A DNA stretch of 64,000 nt from Picocystis sp. L7 (GCA_020975725.1 QXJR01000005.1:186001-250000); one strand, 5' to 3'; counted from the first letter of the stretch, positions 31,538-42,520 are shown. The notes: a model not told the origin generated them from the letters alone. Made by a program: numbers and translations.

Positions 31538-32533
31538 GTGAAACGCGACGGTGGTGGCGACGTGGAGCGCTACAAAGCCCGCCTGTGCGTGCGTGGCTTC
31601 GAGCAACGTGAGGGTTTGGACTACCAGGAGGTGTTCGCCCCCACCTCTGGTAAGGTAACCCAGCGAGTTTACTTAACTTATGCAGCCTTGAAGGACTATG
31701 AAATCAGGCAGGTGGACATCAAAACTGCCTTCTTAAATGCAGAATTGGATGAACCTATCTACATCCAGATACCTGATGGACTCAAAGGGAAAGAATTAGA
31801 TGGAAACAGCCATCTGGCTCTCAAACTCAACAAGAGTTTGTATGGCCTGAAACAGGCTCCAAGACTCTGGTTCCTCCACCTCATCAACATGTTAACTACA
31901 GAGCTGGGATTCGTAGTTAACCCAGTGGAGGACACTATTTTACAGAAAGTTAACGAAGAAACAGGCAAGGAGTGCATCCTGTGCATCTATGTGGATGACA
32001 TACTCCTTGCAGCAGAAGATATCCATATGATTGAAGAAGTCATTGAGAGCATCTGCAAGAGATTCCAGGCCAGAGACCTAGGACCTGTGAGTTTCTTCTG
32101 TGGCATGGTGGTTCACAGGGACAGAAAAAACAGGACCCTCACACTCAGTGAGCCTGAGAAGATAAGGCAGTTAATTAAGCAGTTCAACATGGAAAACTGC
32201 AGGGTTAAGCAGGTACCTCTGGAATACCACTTTACTGCACTAGAGAATGAACCTGCAGCCCCTCAACAATCCTACCAAGTGCTCATGGGCTCACTACTCT
32301 ACTTGGCCACCACCACCAGGTCAGATTTGTGCCATGAAGTGTCACATTTGTCAAGATTCATGGACAAGCCAAGTGTGGAGCACATGAATGCAGCAAAGTC
32401 AGTGCTCAAGTACTTGAGAGGCACAATGGACCTGGGCCTGGTTCTTGGAAATCGTATCGATGACAGTTCAGAAGATCTCGATGCAGATATTGATATCTTT
32501 AACCTCACTGGTTACTGTGATGCAGACTATTGA
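31538..32533 (+). CDS. Reverse transcriptase segment of element D
   Basis: Copia RT: KARLCVRGFEQREGLDYQE, QVDIKTAFLNAELDEPIYIQ, LYGLKQAPRLW and the catalytic box CIYVDDILLAAED. Then the Copia connection (YLATTTRSDLCHEVSHLSRF; AKSVLKYLRGTMDLGL) and the first RNase H residues TGYCDADY. Reads RNA into cDNA. The nominal start is arbitrary, since RT is part of the pol polyprotein. Confidence 0.9.
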   Translation: MKRDGGGDVERYKARLCVRGFEQREGLDYQEVFAPTSGKVTQRVYLTYAALKDYEIRQVDIKTAFLNAELDEPIYIQIPDGLKGKELDGNSHLALKLNKSLYGLKQAPRLWFLHLINMLTTELGFVVNPVEDTILQKVNEETGKECILCIYVDDILLAAEDIHMIEEVIESICKRFQARDLGPVSFFCGMVVHRDRKNRTLTLSEPEKIRQLIKQFNMENCRVKQVPLEYHFTALENEPAAPQQSYQVLMGSLLYLATTTRSDLCHEVSHLSRFMDKPSVEHMNAAKSVLKYLRGTMDLGLVLGNRIDDSSEDLDADIDIFNLTGYCDADY

Positions 32534-32611
32534 GCAGACAAGTTAACAAGGAAATCTAGGACAGGTTACCTATTCTTCCTAAATGGGAGTTTCATCTCTT
32601 GGCAGAGCAAA

Positions 32612-33016
32612 ATGCAGAAGACCGTATCTACCTCCACAGCAGAGGCAGAGTACCAAGCAGCAGCAGCAGCAGTCAAAGAAGCCCTCTGGCTGAAGAGGTT
32701 AATTAACGGACTTAACTCCAGGGGCAAAATTCACACTGTTAACATGAAGTGTGACAACCAGGCCTGCATCAAGATGCTGAATGATGTGAAGTCCATCCAG
32801 CGGACAAAACATATTGACATTGCTCACCACTTCGTCCGTGAGAGGATTATGAGACGTGAGGTGCAGTTCAAATATTGCCCAACAACAGAAATGTTGGCAG
32901 ATTTCCTCACAAAACCCACCAGTGTTCAGAAATTTGGTGCCAGTGTTAAGCAGATTGGACTTGTGCAGTTACCTGAGTTAACAAGCAATGAAACAGGTCC
33001 TGAGGGAGAGTATTGA
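32612..33016 (+). CDS. RNase H segment of element D
   Basis: Copia RNase H: STSTAEAEYQAAAAAVKEAL, MKCDNQACIKMLNDV, RTKHIDIAHHFVRERI, and the tail YCPTTEMLADFLTKP. The last codons run into the LTR: the LTR's first six bases TATTGA provide Tyr and the stop codon. Confidence 0.88.
   Translation: MQKTVSTSTAEAEYQAAAAAVKEALWLKRLINGLNSRGKIHTVNMKCDNQACIKMLNDVKSIQRTKHIDIAHHFVRERIMRREVQFKYCPTTEMLADFLTKPTSVQKFGASVKQIGLVQLPELTSNETGPEGEY
33002..33010 (+). promoter_or_regulatory. Polypurine tract of element D
   Basis: GAGGGAGAG lies directly before the 3' LTR start TATTGA, the expected site for plus-strand priming. Element E has GAGTGGGAG in the same place. Confidence 0.75.
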
Positions 33017-33321
33017 AAAGTTAAGTACAGGACCAGTTCTATGGACTTTCTTCTCGGAGGGACTGGTCGTGCAGGTCGTCCCCTCCGACCACGACAGCCG
33101 CACGTTCGACCGCGGCTGTGGATAGAATACCCGATCCACAATGCCACGTAGGCATTGTGGTGGCTAGTAGGGCCTAAGGGGCCACGCCTTGAATGCATGT
33201 ATCACACTCTTTCCAACCTCGCTCCTCCGTGCACCTCCGTGCTCCGAACTTCCAGGGACCTTCACAAACCCAGGTCCTCCAACGTTGCCTGTAAACCTTG
33301 CGGTTAAATAGCAGATCCTTT
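33011..33321 (+). repeat. 3' LTR of element D
   Basis: Aligns with 28293-28602 at about 92% by eye. Its last five bases differ from the CAACA end of the 5' copy. Confidence 0.85.
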
Positions 33322-33990
33322 GGATAGTCCCCCGGACGGTTGCTTAACTTGTCTTAGCATTAAGGTACACAAGCTGAAACTCTCCATTGTGCGGCTTCTC
33401 AAATCGGACGGATGTTCTTCCACATGCATCGATAACTTCGATCTGTTCCACCGCAACTAGCGGTATATGGTGGCAGGGAGTAGAGAACCATTGCGCGCAA
33501 TGTTCACTACTAGGTTAGACGTGGGGTCCGCGTTGCGAATAAGGGGAGCTTAAAAACGAATCCTTTTGCATATATTTGCTTGCATGGTTGCCTTCGATAC
33601 CGCGGTCGGTTTTCTTTTCGAGTTTCACCTTTTGTGGTGGTAATTATTAGACTTGCGTCCGTGGAGTTGTTCGCTTCACGCACTCACCCTTGGTGATGAG
33701 GATTTCGTCGGAGGACGGGCCCTTCACCCCTTGTCCCGGGGTCTTCTTCTCTCTCTCTTCTCCCTTGCGTTGAACGAGCCTCGGCCGGCGTGGGAGGCGC
33801 GAGCGGACGTGTCGGAGCGTCCAGGTGGTGTTCCTTGTCGCGTCGGTTAGGATCGGAAGAGGAGGCGTGTTGCGCACTTGGCTTGGCAAGTAGAAGAAGT
33901 GTATCACAAAGCAAAGAGGGACCTAGGGTCTACCTCTCTCACCGCCTCTCACGGGGGGGTGGAATTGGAGCAATTGGGGTGTCGTGGCAG
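33322..33990. other. Right flank of D, no recognised gene
   Basis: Begins with CGGAC and about 40 open codons in phase with the plus frame left of D. Then AT-rich, then (33660-33850) a GC- and pyrimidine-rich stretch with a CT-repeat run at 33747-33765. No family recognised. The right part may belong to the G-family LTR. Confidence 0.35.
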
Positions 33991-35151
33991 CCCGCGTGCT
34001 CCTTAGTGTTACATCTAACCGTCCGTTGTGTTCGCCTTGGGGCGAACGTGAGCTGGCAGTCGCATCGACACCGTCCAGCCCCGCAGACCTACCTTCCAGA
34101 AGCAAAAGGTAGAGATGGCTTCGATCCCCTTCAGTTGGTCTGTTTCGGTCTAAATCCCCGATGTACCTTACAGGAAATCCGTTCTGATTCGGGGCAACCT
34201 TCCTTCAATACGACCACCCAAGGGGACTGACTTCGGTTCCGGAATTGTACAGCCGTTGTTTGAGGAGGGACATCATTGCCCCTGCCACCCCACCGCCACT
34301 TTGGGGAAGCGTGAGTCCTCGGGCTTTTTCTTCACATCAGGCCTGTTCCCCGTTCCTTTTCGTCATTTACTTGGGTGATTCGACGAGGAGAATCCGAATC
34401 TGAGCTTGGTTGGTCCTGGATCGTTTGTCTTCTGGGTGAGCTCGGCCCGGCTGGCTTGGGGAGTTCACCAAATTCGAACCTTTTTTGGGCGTTTTGGCCA
34501 GGCGGTTGAACATGCGCTTCATGGCACCAGGAGCAACGACTCTCGATGTGTTTTTTCTCATGAAGGTGTCCTATCACTCCGTCTTTCCTTTCCCCGGGTT
34601 TGGCGGTCCGGTTCCTGGTGGATGCCTGGCTGCCGTTGGGAAGGTGCGAAGAAGCGGTGCCGTTTGGGCTTCCCACCACCAGCCGATGGGTTTTCGCCTC
34701 TAGAAATTGCGGATGGCAGAGGTTGGACGTGTTGAGAGCACCGTTCGTAAGATCGCGCCGAGATCTATCCAACGAGCCATCGTTTGTTCGATTTCAACCG
34801 ATATTCGAAGAGATACGCGCATCGAAAGAAAGGAGAACCCGCCAAGAGAAACGAGGCAGGATCCAGGACCAAAAGACCCTGGGACGTACGCGGGCCTCCC
34901 GGTGCTTGCACGGGCCGAACCAGGCCGGGATCCATCGATCAAACCGTGCAAAACAGAGTGCTCTACAACTTCGATTGGAACGGCAACGTCCGGAAAGGCC
35001 CTCCCGAGGCTCCACGGATCCCACAGCGACACCCCCTCTCTCCCTATGAAGAAAAAATGGCGGTGGGGTGTGCTCCATATGGGGTCTCGAGGGTCCAGTC
35101 CCGTAGACCAGGGTCTCGTAGGGACTCTGGGAGGCCTCGCTGGCCCTTACA
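33991..35151 (-). repeat. 3' LTR of element G, split by an insertion
   Basis: On the minus strand the LTR starts TGTAAGGGCCAGCGAGGCC at 35151 and runs to about 35060, then resumes at about 34305. The two parts together align with the continuous plus-strand G-family LTR piece at 48377-48660 (shared boxes TCCCTACGAGACC, CAAACAACGGCTGTAC, CCCCGAATCAGAACGGATTT). The left end of the LTR is not fixed. Confidence 0.65.
34306..35060. mobile_element. Unknown insertion of about 750 bp inside the G LTR
   Basis: Defined by comparison with the uninterrupted LTR at 48377-48660. The inserted DNA has only overlapping short frames and no recognised protein. It could be a solo LTR or a non-autonomous transposon. 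Borders are good to about 20 bases. Confidence 0.5.
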
Positions 35152-35185
35152 CTCTCCTGGTTCACTGCGACGATGTGAATTAGAG

Positions 35186-36515
35186 CTAGAAGTCATATAT
35201 GTACGAAACTGGGTCATACAGCATAGCCTTGATTTGTTCTTCCTGATAGTAATCCTTTTTCCCATCTGTCCATAGTACCTCATACCGTTTGTCTTGGTAT
35301 GCATGCACCACCACTTGACAGTATGCCGGTTGGTCCTGTCCCTTCAAATAAAACAACTCCTGTACCACGCTGTTCAGTAGAGTTATCCTTGGTGGAGGCG
35401 GCGGGCGCCAGCGTGTCTGGTACGGTAGCCTATGATCTAGCTAGGTGTTGGCCATAATCGGGTTCGGGGACTGCAAATAAGTTGTCTTCTTTTGAGTTTG
35501 CACGGCATCGAAGTTCGGTGGCAAAATCCCTTCCTCTGGTATGCATCCATTTTGTTCCTTCAAGGGGAGGAATTCCTCCAATCAGGTTGCTGTCTCATCT
35601 ACCTAGAAGTAGCGTTGCGACGGATCAGCCATGTTTCCCTCAACCAAGTATCGTACGGGCTACGTAGGGAAGGCTGAATAACCCCGCAATAGATATCGGC
35701 GTATGTGGTACGCTGTAGTTTCATCCTGCATGGCCCGAGTATCCGGAAGCGGTACCATTGAAGGCTGTAGATGCTTATCCATCGGGAAGAGCGTAAGATC
35801 TGAATCAATCCATGGTTCCAATCTGTCTACGTGTATACGATCAGAGAAGGCCGATCCTGGGGGTAGATCTAATTGGCAAGCACCATTCTGTAGCACTTGC
35901 TTGATCACAAAGGGGCCCACATAGTATGGATCCAGCTTATGTTTATCGGTCTGGCCCTTCATTCCATACTAGACTTTTACTTTGTCGCCAACTGCGAAGC
36001 TTTTGGGGCGCCGTTCGGATTTCAGGTTACCCATGCTTTCTGCGGCCCTTCTCTCATTCTTCAGGACCGCTTCGTAAACTGCGCGGTGCTGCTCCAGGAG
36101 GTTTGATACCCTTTGGTCATAAGTGGTGACCTGATCCATGTGTTGGTGCGGTCCACTGTTGGGCAGCTGTAGATGCCAAGGTAAACGGGATGGGCAGCCA
36201 TACAAAAATTGAAATGGTGAGTATCTAGTACCAGCATGCACAGAGTCATTGTAGGCATGAGCCGCTGCCTGTAAATAGATATCCCATTGATGCTTGTTTG
36301 AACAGGTAGAGCGTAGTGTCTGCAATATTTTCCTGTGCTACCTCTCTGCCCCAGGTTGGGATTGTGAATGGTATGGGGTGCCTGTCACATGTCGCACGCC
36401 CACCGCTACGCAGAACGTCTCGAACAGGGTTCGGTATGCAATGGGTCTTGTTACTTGCACGACGATTTGCCGTGCAATAAGCTTGGACAATGGCACTTTT
36501 CGTGAGGCAGAGCAA
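35186..36515 (-). pseudogene. Integrase core end and C-terminal domains of element G
   Basis: Core: FCVAVGVRHVTGTPYHSQSQ with the last catalytic Glu in the GAER box. Then AAAHAYNDSVHAGTRYSPFQ, a GDKVKV box, and QTDKHKLDPYYVGPFVI, the SH3-like part. At the C-terminus is a module with YEVLWTDGKKDYYQEEQI and MLYDPVSYIYDF that recurs in F (ILWTDG, MLYDPVSRVYDF). Broken; several frames. Confidence 0.75.
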
Positions 36516-36519
36516 GGTG

Positions 36520-37080
36520 GTCGGTGTGGTCGCGTGGAGAACCGGAGCACGCTCGAGAGCTGGAGTTAGGAAGGCTCAGGTTCAATTACAAAGTCCCGTG
36601 AGAGGTCCTAGAAAGGCCTTGCAGGGAGGATGTTCTCGCCAGGCCTTATCCGCCCAGGATGGCCTAGGGCCAAGATCTTCTCGCGGCTGCGGTGCTCCAT
36701 CGAACGGTGGAGCACCAGCGGCTTGGTCGGTGGGTACGGCTGAGTCGTTCCTAGCCGTTCGATCCCCTAGTAGGATCGAGACCTTGGATTCGGTCCCTTC
36801 GATTCGAGCACCGGGTCGTGTGGGGGAGTGACGACCTGGGGGTCGATCCCCCCACCAAGCTGGGGCACCGATGGGTGCTGAGTCGAAGATCTCGTAAGGG
36901 ATCCCAAATCCCTAGGTCCGTACCGAACGGGCCGAGTAGGGCTCTGTTGTAAGGGAACGCCCCGTTCCCAACCATCCATTCAAGCAAGCATTCCGAGTCC
37001 CCTGCCCTTGTACGGGGGGCCGAGGACGGTAAAGGAGAAGAGGGCCCTCGAAGGGGGCCTGGGACGATGAGTACCTTACA
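36520..37080. mobile_element. GC-rich, hairpin-rich block within element G
   Basis: On the minus strand it starts TGTAAGG at 37080, the same first bases as the G LTR, so it may be a diverged solo LTR. Contains a perfect 9-bp hairpin (GGTGCTCCA 36691-36699, TGGAGCACC 36708-36716) and shorter palindromes near 36761-36777 and 36838-36852. Separates the DNMT remnant from integrase. No coding capacity recognised. Confidence 0.45.
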
Positions 37081-38262
37081 GGTCCAACAAAGCCTGGTCC
37101 GTGCTTGCGCTCCATATTGAGAAAGGTCTTCAGTACTGGGTTCCCCAAACCATTGGGAGATCGTGTCCAAGTGAGATTCCAGGTGGGGTGCAAACGGGGT
37201 ACACTTTATCACAAAGTCGGGCGATCGTAGTCGTCTGTGAAGTTTTCCCACAACTATAAAGAGTTCTCGATCATCGTAAAGGCCCAACGGAGGTTTACTT
37301 GCATTTGTGTTTGCACGCGAGAACAGCCGGCAAGGCACACATCCAATGAGCAGGTAAAGTGGGGGAAGCTTTTGAAGCAGCAGGCAGGGGCCTCTCTCCC
37401 CATAAGGAAGCCCTAACAAGATGTAACACCAGTAGTGACTATATTACGGAAATTTGCAGTGACATTTGCAGCGAATAGCGCAAGGAATCCTCCCCTGAGG
37501 AAGTGGCGACCCGACTATGACCTCGAGGGTCTCGATAGGATGTTCAGTCCCACCTTTCAAGACTGGGGCTCAAAAGGAATCAGCTCACTGGATCCGAGTT
37601 CACCCTCCCGTACTAATCGAGACACAAACCGGACCCAGTCGGGGCGAATCTTCTACATCCACATCTAGCGATGGAATGCTGTGTTGACCGGATAAGGCTG
37701 GAAACGACACGGTCTCAAGACCGTCCGATGGGGACGCGGGGACCCACGTGGATCCCCAACTGCTTGTTGGGCGGATAAGAAGAGCAATTTCCACCACTCG
37801 TTCTCTACGAAGGAGGGAGAGAAAAAGGGGAGCGGCCCAATTGTTTGAATAGACGTTCGAGGAACCACTAACACATCCATCGGTTGTTTCCTTCGTGTTT
37901 GCTGAAGCTTGCGAGCGCAGTGAATGGCCTCGCAACTGCCTCCAACACTCCCTTCGTGAGTTGCGAAGAACAAAAAGGACGACCCCTCCTCAAGAGTTCT
38001 CGTGTATACCTCCACGGACGCGGATTACCGTTCCGCAACACTTTCGACGATGCGCCAGAGCGGCAACACCGTCACCATATCGGAAGATGTCCTTGCGAGC
38101 GAACAGGCCTGGCCGAGCCAGGCGCGCTTGATTGAACACGCGCTGGATGACGCTTCTGCAGTCCGCGTTTTTCTCAACGGCAATGTAGTCCAAGGTGTAT
38201 TCTGCAGTTTCTGGTATGACCATTTCCAGTGCACGGAGCGTAGTACCCATCCCAACACACAA
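37081..38262 (-). pseudogene. C5 DNA methyltransferase domain of element G, in two pieces
   Basis: First piece (38017-38262): motif I as CVGMGTTLRAL, then DYIAVEKNADCRSVIQRVF and ARKDIFRYGDGVAALAHRRK. Second piece (37081-37370): motif IV as IGCVPCRLFSRANTN, LGLYDDRELF, the motif VI region CTPFAPHLESHL, and motif VIII as QARTRLCWT. Between them lies about 640 bp of unrelated DNA. Closely parallels F and B. The part after motif VIII is not seen. Broken. Confidence 0.75.
37371..38016. mobile_element. Unknown insertion of about 640 bp in the DNMT region of G
   Basis: Placed by comparison with F, where the residues HRRK and the next LP are contiguous. No protein recognised on either strand. Rich in short GC palindromes such as ACCCACGTGGATCC (about 37741). 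Possibly a solo LTR. Confidence 0.4.
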
Positions 38263-39939
38263 GTCAAGTATGCACTATATTGCTCCCTTCCTAACCTGGG
38301 CGGAATGGCAAGAGAGATAGTCCGGTCCAATATTTTCAAAGCCAGGTTTGTACTCCACAGTGAATGGAGCAAAGTAAGCCAGCTTCTCCACCCATCTAAC
38401 TTCTCTGGGGGACAATTGTTCACTGGCCTTGGTATTGAGAAAATGACTGGCCTTGTTATCGGTGACGACCGTAAAGTTCTGCCCATTTAAAAGATGTCTC
38501 CAGTGTTGTAATGCATAAAGTATCGCGCAGGTTTCCTTTTCAACAGGATGGTGGTTCTATTGCGCGCTGTTGAACTTCTTCGACTTGTACTCGACGGAAC
38601 GCCATTTGCCTTGTTCATCCTTATGCATCAGCGATGCACCCATGCCAATATCTAAGACATCTATTTCCACCCTGATAGGTTTGTCCTCATCAAAGAAAGC
38701 TAGTACTAGTGGGCTATTTAAAGTTGTCACCTGTTTCTGAAAGGCTTTCTCCTGTGGTTCTTTCCAGTATGCAAAAAAGTTGTATTTTAATGATGCTTGG
38801 TTCAGTTCTGTAAGTGCGGAAGCCAATTCTGAAAAGTGAGGAACAAACCGCACGTAGAACTGACATAACCCCAGAAAAGCCATATTTCGGCGCTGCGATG
38901 TGGGGCGCGGGAGCTACTGGATCTTATCGAGGAGACGGCCTGTGCAGGCCAACCGCACGTCTCGAATGCGAAAGCCTACCCATTCCAGGGTGCTCATGAA
39001 AGAGTGACACTTTGAGCGCTTGAGCCGAATATCGGCTTGTTCGCATACGGCAAAGAACTCCTACAGATGCTGAAAGCGCTGCTGTTTTGTCTCTGAGTGT
39101 ACTAAGATGTCATCCATATACACTTTCAAATAGAGCAGGTGCCCAAACACTCTATTTATCATGCGCTGGAACATCGATGGCGCGTTCGCAGCCCCCATCG
39201 GCATGACCTTCCATACAGATGACCCAAAGGGGGTCACCACAGCAGTCTTGTCCACATCATCTGGGTCCATTCTGATCTGATGGAAGCCATCCATTGCATC
39301 AAGCGATGAAAAGTACTTGGCTCCCCTCAAGTTCTGCAGATAGTCATCGATCCTCGGCAAAGGATAGCGATCCTTGACCGTAACGTTGTTGAGAAGGCGG
39401 TAGTCAAAAACGACTCGCCATCCGCCGTCCTTCTTGGGAACCAGCATGACTGGGGCTCCCCAGCTGGATCCAGCACACAGGTCCATCTTACCTGCGTTTA
39501 CGTACTCGGCGATCAGTTCCTTCATTGCAGTCTGTTGCTGCGGGGACAGCCGGTAATGATTACGATATTGGGGCGTAGCGCCCTCCGTCAATTGAATCTT
39601 GAACATCTCTCCAGGTACTCGTTCGGGCGGTAACTCTGTACGAGGCTGAAACAGGTGCTTATATTTCTTTACCACCAGGTCATCTAGCCTGGCCTGGTCC
39701 TGGTCATCCAGGTCCCACGCATCGGTGAGTTGGCTGCGCACTTTGTTGAAGTCTTCTTCCTCACTCGTAATTTTTGGAGTGGGGTCCATAGGCTGTATCA
39801 TGAGTAACAAGCAGCCTGGGTCCTTGACTGCTGCGCGGGCTTCGCTCCGGGGCAGGATGAGATCCAGTTTCCTTGAAGACAGGAACGGATGATCCCCATA
39901 CACTTTAAACTTGGTTCCATTGCGTCCGCGGAGGATCAT
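38263..39939 (-). pseudogene. Reverse transcriptase and RNase H of element G
   Basis: RT: GGWRVVFDYRLLNNVTVKD, KYFSSLDAMDGFHQIRMD, SVWKVMPMGAANAPSMFQ, YLKVYMDDILVHSE. Connection: MAFLGLCQFYVRFVPHFSEL. RNase H: IRVEIDVLDIGMGASLMH then VEYKSKKFNSAQ, with the tail at about 38280-38500. The protease-like end before RT (GNGTKFKVYGDHPFLSSRK) matches F. Gypsy type. Broken. Confidence 0.85.
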
Positions 39940-40524
39940 TCTGTGTTGCCGTCAGTCCAGCGCCTCCAAATGTTGATGGCAGAAGGTGGCTCCCAGGATA
40001 CAATCGAACGTTCCCAGAGGGGCTATTCGGTTAGGAACCAGGGTCCCCCTAATTCCTCACCCATTGGACCCCTTCAATGGATGGCTAAGCCCCGATGGGG
40101 AGGAGTTCTTAACTCCTCCCCCACACACCTTGTAATTAAGTTGATCTTGACCTCGAAGGTGGAGCCGTCTCCCAAGCTCCTCCTCGACCTCCGAGGCAAC
40201 TTCCTCCGCATTGGCGGAGTTCAAGAGCAAGGAGCTACGCTCCTAACAGTAAAAAGGACTTCTACGCACGGCGAGGGGACCCACGCGTGCGCTTGAAGCT
40301 TGGCGGACACGCCCGCGGTTGTTGCTCGCCACGTCCGGCCACCTAGGTTTTCGTGGAATTTTCGTTTGGGCATAACTTTGCCGTTTTGTAGACAAACTAC
40401 ACGTTCTACGTGTTGTTGGAACGAGCACTACAAGACGCATCTAACAATGTACAAAATGTGTGCTGCAACGCTCTACATCGAAAGTCAAAGTTCGATTGGT
40501 GGAAAACTATTGAGAGTGACAAGG

Positions 40525-41583
40525 ATGGAGGAACTAAAAGAAGAGTTGGAAGCACTAAAAATACAACTTCTCCAACAAGGTGAAGAGTTGGAAAAGTTGA
40601 GGAGTCACCCATCTTCCACCCTTCAAGATGGAACATCCACTCATTCCGTTGTGATCCCGTCCATTTCTCGTGGACCCACGGAGACAATTGCGAGACCCAA
40701 GACCTTTTCCTTTCATAACGTGGGAGAAGACACTATATCCGAAGCGTTTGAAGCTTGGTGGAGTAGTGTGACAAGATGGTATGGAAGGTGCAAGGCCCGC
40801 CAACCACATTTGGAAGAATCGGAGAGCGTAGTGGATCTCCATGACATGATCCAAGGACCCAAGTGCACCGTCCTCAATTCTCTCTATGAGAAGGGGACAC
40901 TCCCACAAGATTTGGGAGCATTCAAGAAACTTCTTGCCCACCTTTATCGTATCCGTCCTTCATCCGAGGCGGCATACAAAGAATTCGAAAAGGCATATCA
41001 AAAGCGCGACATGAGCGTACGCCACTTTCTCCTCCACCTTGAGGAATTACAAGGGAAGGCCAACTTGGGGGATGGCAAGCTTATTCCCCACATCAACAGT
41101 GAAATGCTATTGAAGCTACGCAACAATGTGTGGATTGGAATACGTGATCAACTGCGTGCGAAACTGGAGGTAGACAAGCTCGACGGAAACGAACGACCAC
41201 TGGAGACCATGGAGGACTGGCTTGAGCTTTTGGAGTATTGTGAGAAGCGTCATGCGCGCAAAAGAGAAGCGCGGGAGCGCGATGATCTGCCTCACGGGCG
41301 TAATGGGAAGGTAGTTCCACAAATAATGGAGCGATCGTCAGTAGTAGTACTTGTGCCAACATCGCCGCACCCTCTCACGCCCGAGCAAGAAAGGTTCCGT
41401 GCCGTGTGGAAAGGAAAAAAACCGACACCAAAAGCAATTGAGCAATGCAAGCAATTGGGACTATGCCTTATCTTCCGTTGCTTGAGCCCCGATCATGCGG
41501 CGAACGATTGCCCCGACAAGGGAAAGAGTTTGGAAACGGGTAACGGCCAGGCCCCCAGCCAGGGGATACCCCGACGGGCGTAG
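40525..41583 (+). CDS. gag protein of element H
   Basis: Open frame; the ATG at 40525 (MEELKEELEALKIQLLQ) is the likely start, as it begins with a coiled coil typical of gag, although the frame extends upstream. Gag core: EAFEAWWSSVTRWYGRC, FKKLLAHLYRIRPSSEAAY, YQKRDMSVRHFLLHLEEL. Near the end is a zinc-knuckle-like LIFRCLSPDHAANDCP. Packages the RNA. This frame looks whole. Confidence 0.75.
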   Translation: MEELKEELEALKIQLLQQGEELEKLRSHPSSTLQDGTSTHSVVIPSISRGPTETIARPKTFSFHNVGEDTISEAFEAWWSSVTRWYGRCKARQPHLEESESVVDLHDMIQGPKCTVLNSLYEKGTLPQDLGAFKKLLAHLYRIRPSSEAAYKEFEKAYQKRDMSVRHFLLHLEELQGKANLGDGKLIPHINSEMLLKLRNNVWIGIRDQLRAKLEVDKLDGNERPLETMEDWLELLEYCEKRHARKREARERDDLPHGRNGKVVPQIMERSSVVVLVPTSPHPLTPEQERFRAVWKGKKPTPKAIEQCKQLGLCLIFRCLSPDHAANDCPDKGKSLETGNGQAPSQGIPRRA

Positions 41584-41644
41584 AGAAGATTCCCCTCTAA
41601 GCAAGCGTGAGGGTGACGACCTTGTTCTTGCTCCCACCATCTAG

Positions 41645-42520
41645 GTGAGTCCAACGGGACATCGCCTGTATGAGAAGAAAGAAGATAGGGTTGCAGGTCC
41701 GCCCATGGCTTCAACGGTGTGTGATGCACCTTCCAGTGAAACAACTTTAGATGGTAGTAATTACCATGTGGACTATGCCAGGGAGCTGGCATCGTTCCAG
41801 TTGAGTGATTTAACAATTGGGGCTGTGGAGAACCCTGTAGCATCCTCTTGTCCTCACATCGTTGTGAATTTGGCGCAATATGGAGGACTGGCCTTTATCA
41901 GACCTTCCTACGTTCAAGGTACTGAGTTTAAAACATTATGGGACACCGGTGCAGGGTGTTCCTATATTCACAAAGAATTCAACACTCTGGGTACCATTAT
42001 GAGCAAAGCACACTTTGTGCGAACCGTGTTCGCCAATGGCCAGGCGCATACATCCACCGAACTTGTGCAGATTTCAGTAGCTCCTAGTCCGTTCAACCTG
42101 CCGTTCGATGAACAGATCAAGGTAAAGATTAAGGTGATACCTATGGATCTACCAAAGAACTTTGATATGATCCAGGGTTGTGATGTTATGAAACAACTTC
42201 AGGCTTCGCTGGACATCGAGCGAAACACCATTCAGTTGAGACATCGCGGACGGATCGTAACCCTGGTCATGGACAAACACAAGACAGTAGAGACAACCTC
42301 CGTCAACGGTCTGTCATCAGTAAACGTAACGACTGCAGAGCTAACTGCTCAGCACCCAACTTCTTTCAGCACTTTGGAAGAGGAGTTTGGGCATTCAGTA
42401 CCACCCTGTTTGTCTCGGCAAAAGCGGGGCTGGCAACACTCAATTATGGGGAGCCTATTGAGGCTTTGGAACAAAACTGGACAGAACTGCCTGGACCAAT
42501 ACTCTGCGTTCCGCCGTTAA
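41645..42520 (+). CDS. Aspartic protease region of element H
   Basis: Contains TLWDTGAGCSYIHKEFN, the DTGA active-site box, followed about 60 residues later by FDMIQGCDVMKQLQ, the position of the ILG-like box. Cleaves the gag-pol polyprotein in this family. The downstream 42466-42897 stretch (LPESLDAIQQQQLRHLLLKY) is the usual lead-in to RT, where B2 is inserted. Confidence 0.75.
   Translation: MSPTGHRLYEKKEDRVAGPPMASTVCDAPSSETTLDGSNYHVDYARELASFQLSDLTIGAVENPVASSCPHIVVNLAQYGGLAFIRPSYVQGTEFKTLWDTGAGCSYIHKEFNTLGTIMSKAHFVRTVFANGQAHTSTELVQISVAPSPFNLPFDEQIKVKIKVIPMDLPKNFDMIQGCDVMKQLQASLDIERNTIQLRHRGRIVTLVMDKHKTVETTSVNGLSSVNVTTAELTAQHPTSFSTLEEEFGHSVPPCLSRQKRGWQHSIMGSLLRLWNKTGQNCLDQYSAFRR

Larger units (their letters stand above)
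28293..33321 (+). mobile_element. Copia element D
   Basis: Ty1/Copia retrotransposon of about 5 kb with LTRs at 28293-28607 and 33011-33321, a primer-binding site at 28608, gag-protease-integrase (28649-31480), RT (31538-32533), RNase H (32612-33016) and a polypurine tract (33002-33010). Integrase precedes RT, which defines Copia. LTRs are about 92% alike by eye, so it is of moderate age. It looks nearly whole, with only two or three breaks in pol. A CGGAC on the left (28288-28292) recurs at 33333-33337, a possible target duplication displaced by about 11 bases from the visible LTR end. Confidence 0.92.
35152..40055 (-). mobile_element. Gypsy element G (DNMT-bearing), interrupted
   Basis: Minus-strand Ty3/Gypsy fossil. 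Order from right to left: protease end (about 39900-40055), RT (39061-39939), RT connection and RNase H (about 38265-38883), first DNMT piece (38017-38262), a block of unrelated DNA (about 37370-38016), second DNMT piece (37081-37370), another unrelated block (about 36520-37080), integrase core and C-terminus (35186-36515). The right end is cut near 40055 beside element H; gag and 5' LTR are not seen. Broken, with many interruptions. Its family has another LTR piece at 48377. Confidence 0.85.

Noticed and set aside
34406-35183. Several plus- and minus-strand frames of 100-160 codons
   Set aside because: They overlap one another in many frames within an insertion in LTR DNA, with Arg/Ser/Pro-rich composition and no motif.
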